A DNA stretch of 25,854 bases from Bacteroidales bacterium UBA2939 (GTDB lineage: Bacteria; Bacteroidota; Bacteroidia; Bacteroidales; P3): the NCBI GenBank assembly GCA_002349055.1, contig DECD01000031.1, forward strand, positions 947-26,800. Direction: 5' to 3'. The notes under the pieces were generated by a model. That model made no database searches. It had not been told where the DNA came from and worked only from the letters and a program-made list of their open reading frames with translations. A program made the translations under genes and the position numbers. Shown one piece after another: positions 21,823 to 25,854 of this stretch. Each line of letters begins with the position of its first letter. Within the stretch, counting starts at the first letter, position 1.

Positions 21823-23055
21823 TTATTCTTTCTCCAAGCTTCGTTTCATGCGGTCGTGGTACTCGGCGGTGGCGGTGAAGAAGGCGTCGCCGCTGGAGTT
21901 GAGGGCGGTCTCGACGCTGTCCTGCACCACGCCAATGATGAAGCCGATGGCGACGGCCTGCATAGCCACATCGTTGCCGATGCCGAAGAAGGAGCAGGCC
22001 ATGGGGATGAGCAGCAAGCTTCCACCGGCCACGCCCGAGGCGCCGCAGGCACCGAGGGTGGCTATCACCCCGAGGAACAGGGCCGAGCCAAAACTGACTT
22101 CTATGCCCAGGGTGTGGGCCACGGCGAGGGCGAAGACGGTGATGGTGACTGCCGCACCGTCCATATTGATGGTGGCACCCAGCGGGATGCTGACGGAATA
22201 GAAGTCCTCGTCAAGTCCCAGCTTCCGACACAACGCCATGTTGATGGGGATATTGGCGGCCGATGAGCGCGTGAAGAAGGCTTGCAGGCCGCTCTCTTTG
22301 AGACAGGTGAAAAGAAGAGGGTAGGGGTTGCGTTTGAGCATGATGAACGAGATGAGGGGGTTGAAGACAAGGGCGTTGGCTAGCATGCATCCCATCAGCA
22401 GCAGGAGCAGGTGACCATAGGTGGTGAAGACCGACAGGCCACTCTCGCTCACGGTGGTGAACACCAGTCCCAGGATGCCGAAGGGGGCGAACTGGATGAC
22501 CCATCGCACCACCTTGGTGACCACCGACGAGAAGTCGTGTACCACGTTGATGGTGGCTTTCGATGCCATGGTCTTCAGCGAGATGCCTATCACGATGGAC
22601 CAAAAGAGGATGGCGATGTAGTTGGCATTGGAGATGGCCGCCACGGGATTGGCCACCATAGAGGTGAGCATGTTGGAAAACACATCGCCCAACGAGCCCG
22701 CGGAAGAGTCGACCGTGGCCGTCTCGGCTAGATCCAACGTTATCGGGAACAGGAAACTACCCACCACGGCGCAGACGGCAGCAATGAAGGTGGAGAGTAT
22801 GTAGATGGTTATCAGTGTTGTAAACCGCCGCCCGTAGCCCTTACCTGCTTTGGCAATGGACGACATGACCAGTACAGCCACCAGCACTGGTGCAATGCCT
22901 TTCAAGGCGCTGACGAATATTTTCCCCAGCAGGGCGATGCCTCCCCATTGAGGAAGGGTGAGACCCAGCACGGCGCCTATCAGCAAACCAATGAATATTC
23001 TCAGCATCAGGCTGATACTGGTGTATTTTTTCAAGAGTATGGAGGCAATGTTCAT
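21823..23055 (-). CDS. sstT: Serine/threonine:sodium symporter SstT
   Basis: A 410-residue inner-membrane transporter of the dicarboxylate/amino acid:cation symporter family, taking up serine and threonine with Na+. The sequence carries the expected series of hydrophobic helices and the family hallmarks: FTRSSAANIPINM (a Ser-rich hairpin), SIPLGATINMDGAAVTITV with the NMDG cation/substrate motif, and GACGASGVAGGSLLLIPMAC with the second hairpin, then VVQDSVETALNSSGDAFFTA. The start at 23055 (MNIASILLKK) is chosen; the longer frame from 23175 lies upstream of the TATCTTTG promoter box at 23094-23087. The gene is divergent from the SIMPL-que operon. Its 3' end borders the AT-rich peptide-cluster block. 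Confidence 0.94.
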   Translation of the reverse strand: MNIASILLKKYTSISLMLRIFIGLLIGAVLGLTLPQWGGIALLGKIFVSALKGIAPVLVAVLVMSSIAKAGKGYGRRFTTLITIYILSTFIAAVCAVVGSFLFPITLDLAETATVDSSAGSLGDVFSNMLTSMVANPVAAISNANYIAILFWSIVIGISLKTMASKATINVVHDFSSVVTKVVRWVIQFAPFGILGLVFTTVSESGLSVFTTYGHLLLLLMGCMLANALVFNPLISFIMLKRNPYPLLFTCLKESGLQAFFTRSSAANIPINMALCRKLGLDEDFYSVSIPLGATINMDGAAVTITVFALAVAHTLGIEVSFGSALFLGVIATLGACGASGVAGGSLLLIPMACSFFGIGNDVAMQAVAIGFIIGVVQDSVETALNSSGDAFFTATAEYHDRMKRSLEKE

Positions 23056-23086
23056 GACAGTTGTTTTTTCCTTGTGAAACTGGGTG

Positions 23087-23094
23087 CAAAGATA
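23087..23094 (-). promoter_or_regulatory. -7 box TATCTTTG of sstT
   Basis: A perfect TAnnTTTG match on the minus strand, 32 bases before the sstT ATG at 23055. It shows that the upstream in-frame codons up to 23175 are not translated. On the plus strand the gap holds only a weak TAATTTG at 23161 for the divergent que operon. Confidence 0.7.
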
Positions 23095-23189
23095 TGAAAA
23101 AAAAATGAAATACGAAACCTTCGGACAATAAAATGCAAGAAAAGTCGTTGTCTTAATACCTAATTTGCGAACCATAAATACATTATAAA

Positions 23190-23897
23190 ATGAAAGGAAG
23201 TTCCATACCGTTCAAAAAGAACATGATTCAGGGTGGCGCCATCGTGGTGGCTGCCGCAGTGTTAGGTATCTTCATGGTCTGCACTGTGAAGACACTGAAG
23301 TCCTACGACGACACCGTCAAGGTGCGCGGCCTCTGCGAGAAAGAGGTGCCCGCCGACCGCGTGGTGTGGCGTATCAGCTACGGTGAGAAATCCAACGACC
23401 TCGCCGACCTGCGCAACACCATCCGCAAGAACAACGAGATTATCGTTAAAAGTTTGCGCGATGCCGGCTTCTCGGACGAGGAGATCAAGGTGGGCAACGC
23501 CAGCTATGAGGACCGCTACTCGTGGGCCAGCAACCCCAACCAGATTCCCTTCCGCTACAACGCCAACCAAACCGTCACCGTCTTTACCAAGAACCTCGAG
23601 CTGGTGCGCAAACTGCAGCAGACCCTCGAGACCGACCTCGTCAACCAGAATATTCTGGCCAACACTTGGGCCGACTACCAGTACCTGGGTCTCAACGACA
23701 TCAAGCCCGAAATGATTCGCGAGAGCTTGGAGAACGCCCGCGTGGCCGCCGACGAGTTTGCCAACAACAGCCATAGCAAGATTGGCAAGATGCGTACCGC
23801 CTCGCAGGGCTACTTCGAGGTCGAGGACCTCGACGAGAACACCCCGCAGGTGAAGAAAGTCCGCGTCGTGACCACCGTCGAGTACTACCTGAAATGA
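23190..23897 (+). CDS. SIMPL-domain (DUF541) membrane-anchored protein
   Basis: A 235-residue protein with an N-terminal membrane anchor (about 13-33, IQGGAIVVAAAVLGIFMVC) and a SIMPL/DUF541 domain facing the periplasm. Family features are the early VKVRGLCEKEVPADRVVWRI strand pattern, the NNEIIVKSLRDAGFSDEEIKV helix, RYNANQTVTVFTKNLELV, and the late ENARVAADEFANNSHSKIGKMRTASQGYFEV segment. SIMPL proteins form oligomeric assemblies; in Bacteroidota they have no fixed function. It overlaps queC by 4 bases, which makes cotranslation with a queuosine gene likely. Why a membrane protein should head this operon is unknown. Confidence 0.85.
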   Translation: MKGSSIPFKKNMIQGGAIVVAAAVLGIFMVCTVKTLKSYDDTVKVRGLCEKEVPADRVVWRISYGEKSNDLADLRNTIRKNNEIIVKSLRDAGFSDEEIKVGNASYEDRYSWASNPNQIPFRYNANQTVTVFTKNLELVRKLQQTLETDLVNQNILANTWADYQYLGLNDIKPEMIRESLENARVAADEFANNSHSKIGKMRTASQGYFEVEDLDENTPQVKKVRVVTTVEYYLK

Positions 23898-24547
23898 AAG
23901 ATTCGGTAATCATCTATTCCGGCGGGCTCGACTCGACCACGCTGCTCTATGAGGAGCGTGAGCGGGTTGCGCTCGCCGTCACCTTCGACTACGGCAGCAA
24001 CCATGCGGCGCGCGAGATTGCCTGTGCGCGGTACCATTGCGAGCAGCTGGGTATCGAGCACATCGTCATCGAGCTGGGCTTCATGAGCCGCTATTTTCAA
24101 TCGTCGCTTCTCAGCGGCGGCGATGCCATCCCCAGTGGCAACTACGATGAGGAGAATATGAAGAGTACCGTGGTGCCGTTCCGCAATGGCATCATGCTCT
24201 CCATCGCCTGCGGTTTGGCAGAGAGCCGCGGCCTGAAGCGCGTGCTGATAGCCAACCACGGCGGCGACCACGCCATCTACCCCGACTGCCGTCCCGAGTT
24301 CATCAATGCTATGGATGCCGCCATGCGCGCCGGTACCTATGTCAACGTGGAAGTGGCAGCGCCCTATACTAACCTCAGCAAGGCCGACCTGGTGTGTCGC
24401 GGCGCACAGCTGGGCATCGACTACAGCCATACCTACTCGTGCTACCGCGGTAACGAACAGCATTGCGGCACCTGCGGCACCTGCACCGAACGCAAAGAGG
24501 CCTTCCGTGAAGCCGGCATCGCCGACCCGACAATCTACGAAAAATAA
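23894..24547 (+). CDS. queC: 7-cyano-7-deazaguanine synthase QueC
   Basis: QueC makes preQ0 from 7-carboxy-7-deazaguanine, ATP and ammonia. The 217-residue protein has the PP-loop SGGLDSTT (residues 9-16), the middle segment VPFRNGIMLSIACGLAE, NHGGDHAIYPDCRPEF, and a C-terminal zinc site with Cys183, Cys191, Cys194 and Cys197 (SCYRGNEQHCGTCGTC). Length is normal. It overlaps the SIMPL gene and is followed after 5 bases by queD. With queD, queE and queF it covers the route from dihydroneopterin triphosphate to preQ1. Confidence 0.96.
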   Translation: MKDSVIIYSGGLDSTTLLYEERERVALAVTFDYGSNHAAREIACARYHCEQLGIEHIVIELGFMSRYFQSSLLSGGDAIPSGNYDEENMKSTVVPFRNGIMLSIACGLAESRGLKRVLIANHGGDHAIYPDCRPEFINAMDAAMRAGTYVNVEVAAPYTNLSKADLVCRGAQLGIDYSHTYSCYRGNEQHCGTCGTCTERKEAFREAGIADPTIYEK

Positions 24548-24552
24548 GCAGT

Positions 24553-24888
24553 ATGTACTACGTAAAGAAACATATCGAAGTCTCAGGGGCTCATAAGCTG
24601 GAGTTGGACTACCCCAGCAAGTGCACACAACTTCATGGTCACAACTGGCAAATTACCATCTATTGCAAGGCCCGCGAGCTAAACCATAACGGCATGGTGG
24701 TGGATTTTTCTTATATCAAGAAGAGTATCGTCGACCGGCTCGACCATCAGGTAATCAACGATGTCATCGGCTGCAACCCCACGGCCGAGAACATCGCCCA
24801 CTGGTGCCAGCAGCAGGTTCCCAACTGCTACCGCGTTGACGTCCAGGAGACCACTGGCAACACCGCCACCTACGAAATCGACGAATGA
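24553..24888 (+). CDS. queD: 6-carboxytetrahydropterin synthase QueD
   Basis: QueD converts dihydroneopterin triphosphate to 6-carboxy-5,6,7,8-tetrahydropterin. The 111-residue protein has zinc-binding His14 (SGAHKLEL), His28 and His30 (QLHGHNW), the active-site Cys24 in SKCTQLHGH, LDHQVIN with a catalytic His, and the end QETTGNTATYEI with the conserved Glu. The length is typical of the short bacterial form. Its stop codon overlaps the queE start (ATGA). Confidence 0.95.
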   Translation: MYYVKKHIEVSGAHKLELDYPSKCTQLHGHNWQITIYCKARELNHNGMVVDFSYIKKSIVDRLDHQVINDVIGCNPTAENIAHWCQQQVPNCYRVDVQETTGNTATYEIDE

Positions 24889-25469
24889 TGAAAGTCAACG
24901 AGATATTCTACAGTTTGCAGGGCGAGGGCTATCATGCTGGCACCGCTGCCGTCTTCGTGCGGTTGAGTGGTTGCAACCTGCATTGCCCCTTTTGCGACAC
25001 CCAGCATGAGAGCGGCACCGAGATGACCGACGAGGAGATTGTCGAGGCCGTGAAGCCCTATCCGGCACGCCTGGTGGTCATCACGGGCGGCGAGCCCTCG
25101 TTGCAGCTCACCAAAAGCCTCGTCAACGCGTTGCATGACATCGACAAGATGGTGGCAGTGGAAACCAACGGCACACATCGCCTGCCGGGCAATGTGGATT
25201 GGATTACCCTCTCGCCTAAGGATGGCTATGTCGACGGCGCCGAAGTGGTGTTGCGTATTGTCGACGAGATAAAGGTGGTCTTCGATGGCGAGCACGAGCC
25301 GTCTATGTACCCTGGCATCATGTGTACTCACGCCTACTTCATCCAGCCCTGCGACACCGGCGACCCTGTCCGCAACAAGGCAATCACCGAGGCCGCCATC
25401 GAGTATATCAAGAAAGACCCTCGCTGGAAACTCTCCCTGCAAATCCACAAAATCCTTAACATCAGATAG
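24885..25469 (+). CDS. queE: 7-carboxy-7-deazaguanine synthase QueE
   Basis: QueE is a small radical SAM enzyme that rearranges 6-carboxytetrahydropterin into 7-carboxy-7-deazaguanine. The 194-residue protein has EIFYSLQGEGYHAGTAAVFV, the cluster motif CNLHCPFC (Cys30, Cys34, Cys37), ITGGEPSLQ (GGEP at 68-71), VETNGT and the QPCDTGD end region. The shortness of the barrel is normal for this enzyme. Two ATGs (24885 and 24888) are possible; the first gives the ATGA overlap with queD. Confidence 0.95.
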   Translation: MMKVNEIFYSLQGEGYHAGTAAVFVRLSGCNLHCPFCDTQHESGTEMTDEEIVEAVKPYPARLVVITGGEPSLQLTKSLVNALHDIDKMVAVETNGTHRLPGNVDWITLSPKDGYVDGAEVVLRIVDEIKVVFDGEHEPSMYPGIMCTHAYFIQPCDTGDPVRNKAITEAAIEYIKKDPRWKLSLQIHKILNIR

Positions 25470-25471
25470 CC

Positions 25472-25854
25472 ATGAATCGTGAACAAGATAACCTCCAGTC
25501 TTTAGGCCACAAAGCCGACATTCCCGAGACCTATGCCCCGCAGGTGCTCGAGGCTTTCGAGAACCGTCATCCTGAGCGCGACTATTGGGTGCAGTTCAAC
25601 TGCCCCGAGTTTACCTCGCTTTGCCCCATCACCGGCCAACCAGATTTCGCCGAAATCAAGATTCTCTATATTCCTGACAAACGCATGGTGGAGAGCAAGA
25701 GCCTCAAGCTCTATCTCTTCTCGTTCCGCAACCACGGCGACTTCCACGAGGACTGCGTCAACATCATCATGGACGACCTCATCAAGCTCATGGATCCGCG
25801 CTATATCGAGGTCGTCGGACTCTTCGTCCCGCGTGGTGGCATCAGCATCCATCC
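25472..25854 (+). CDS. queF: NADPH-dependent preQ0 reductase QueF (partial, cut by window end)
   Basis: QueF reduces the nitrile of preQ0 to the aminomethyl group of preQ1. The 127 residues visible are open to the window end and show the YWVQFNCPEFTSLCPITGQPD segment with the active-site Cys51 and Asp58, ESKSLKLYLFSFRNHGDFHE with the substrate-binding Glu and His92-Glu93, and GLFVPRGGIS near the edge. The layout matches the short, one-domain QueF type (about 150 residues), so only some 20-30 residues should be missing. It starts 2 bases after the queE stop. Confidence 0.95.
   Translation, partial: MNREQDNLQSLGHKADIPETYAPQVLEAFENRHPERDYWVQFNCPEFTSLCPITGQPDFAEIKILYIPDKRMVESKSLKLYLFSFRNHGDFHEDCVNIIMDDLIKLMDPRYIEVVGLFVPRGGISIH

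Noticed and set aside
23056..23189. preQ1 riboswitch before the SIMPL-que operon
   Set aside because: The gap between sstT and the SIMPL gene shows no preQ1-type hairpin with an A-rich tail, and is largely taken up by the sstT promoter.
1..25854. CRISPR arrays, tRNA or rRNA genes, integrases and insertion sequences
   Set aside because: None seen. The tandem repeats have 7-8 bp units without spacers, and no cloverleaf or transposase-like protein was recognised on either strand.

Overview
This window looks like a chromosome piece of a Bacteroidales bacterium (phylum Bacteroidota). The evidence is a type IX secretion protein (PorZ) next to recO, several -7 boxes of the form TAnnTTTG, weak purine-poor ribosome binding sites, GG-leader peptides of the Bacteroidales kind, and protein families typical of the group. 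The genus cannot be fixed from the sequence alone.

Layout. (a) 1-1036: a mostly non-coding start with one clear promoter and an N-terminally truncated DUF4143 ATPase remnant. (b) 1037-10604: a long plus-strand run of a low-complexity conserved protein, gmk, mreC, a TraB/GumN-family protein, mreD, porZ, recO and a secreted subtilase with a barrel-like C-terminus. Many of these genes overlap by a few bases. Short tandem repeats of 7-8 bp are scattered through this run, inside genes and between them, and one pair lies inside gmk. (c) 10766-12869: urocanate hydratase with its own promoter, ending at a hairpin shared with the next, convergent gene. (d) 12952-21797: a minus-strand block that is visibly more AT-rich. 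Read in its own direction it holds a structured leader, a small XRE-type regulator, two Cys-rich GG-leader precursor peptides, a C39-peptidase ABC exporter, a radical SAM/SPASM maturase, four small exported proteins (three share a C-terminal Asn-(Asp)-Trp ending, one is barrel-like), an intrinsic terminator and a separately promoted AAA ATPase. (e) 21823-23055: sstT on the minus strand. (f) 23190-25854: a plus-strand operon of a SIMPL-domain protein, queC, queD, queE and queF (cut by the window end), making preQ1 for queuosine.

The best candidate for an undescribed system is (d). It has all the core parts of a radical-SAM RiPP (ribosomally made, modified peptide) pathway: precursor, maturase, leader-cleaving exporter and a nearby regulator. 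It also has four exported proteins of unknown role as likely partners of the product. The cores CNCNVTCKC and CEVTCYCSCPCNC are dense in cysteine, so thioether crosslinking or metal binding are the obvious hypotheses. Upstream lie a perfect 39-bp palindrome overlapping the precursor promoter and a leader whose segments can pair in two mutually exclusive ways.

The second unusual signal is the family of 7-8 bp tandem repeats in region (b). They have built signal-peptide cores and in-frame insertions in housekeeping genes, and I saw none in regions (d) to (f). All assignments come from reading the sequence; no database search was run.
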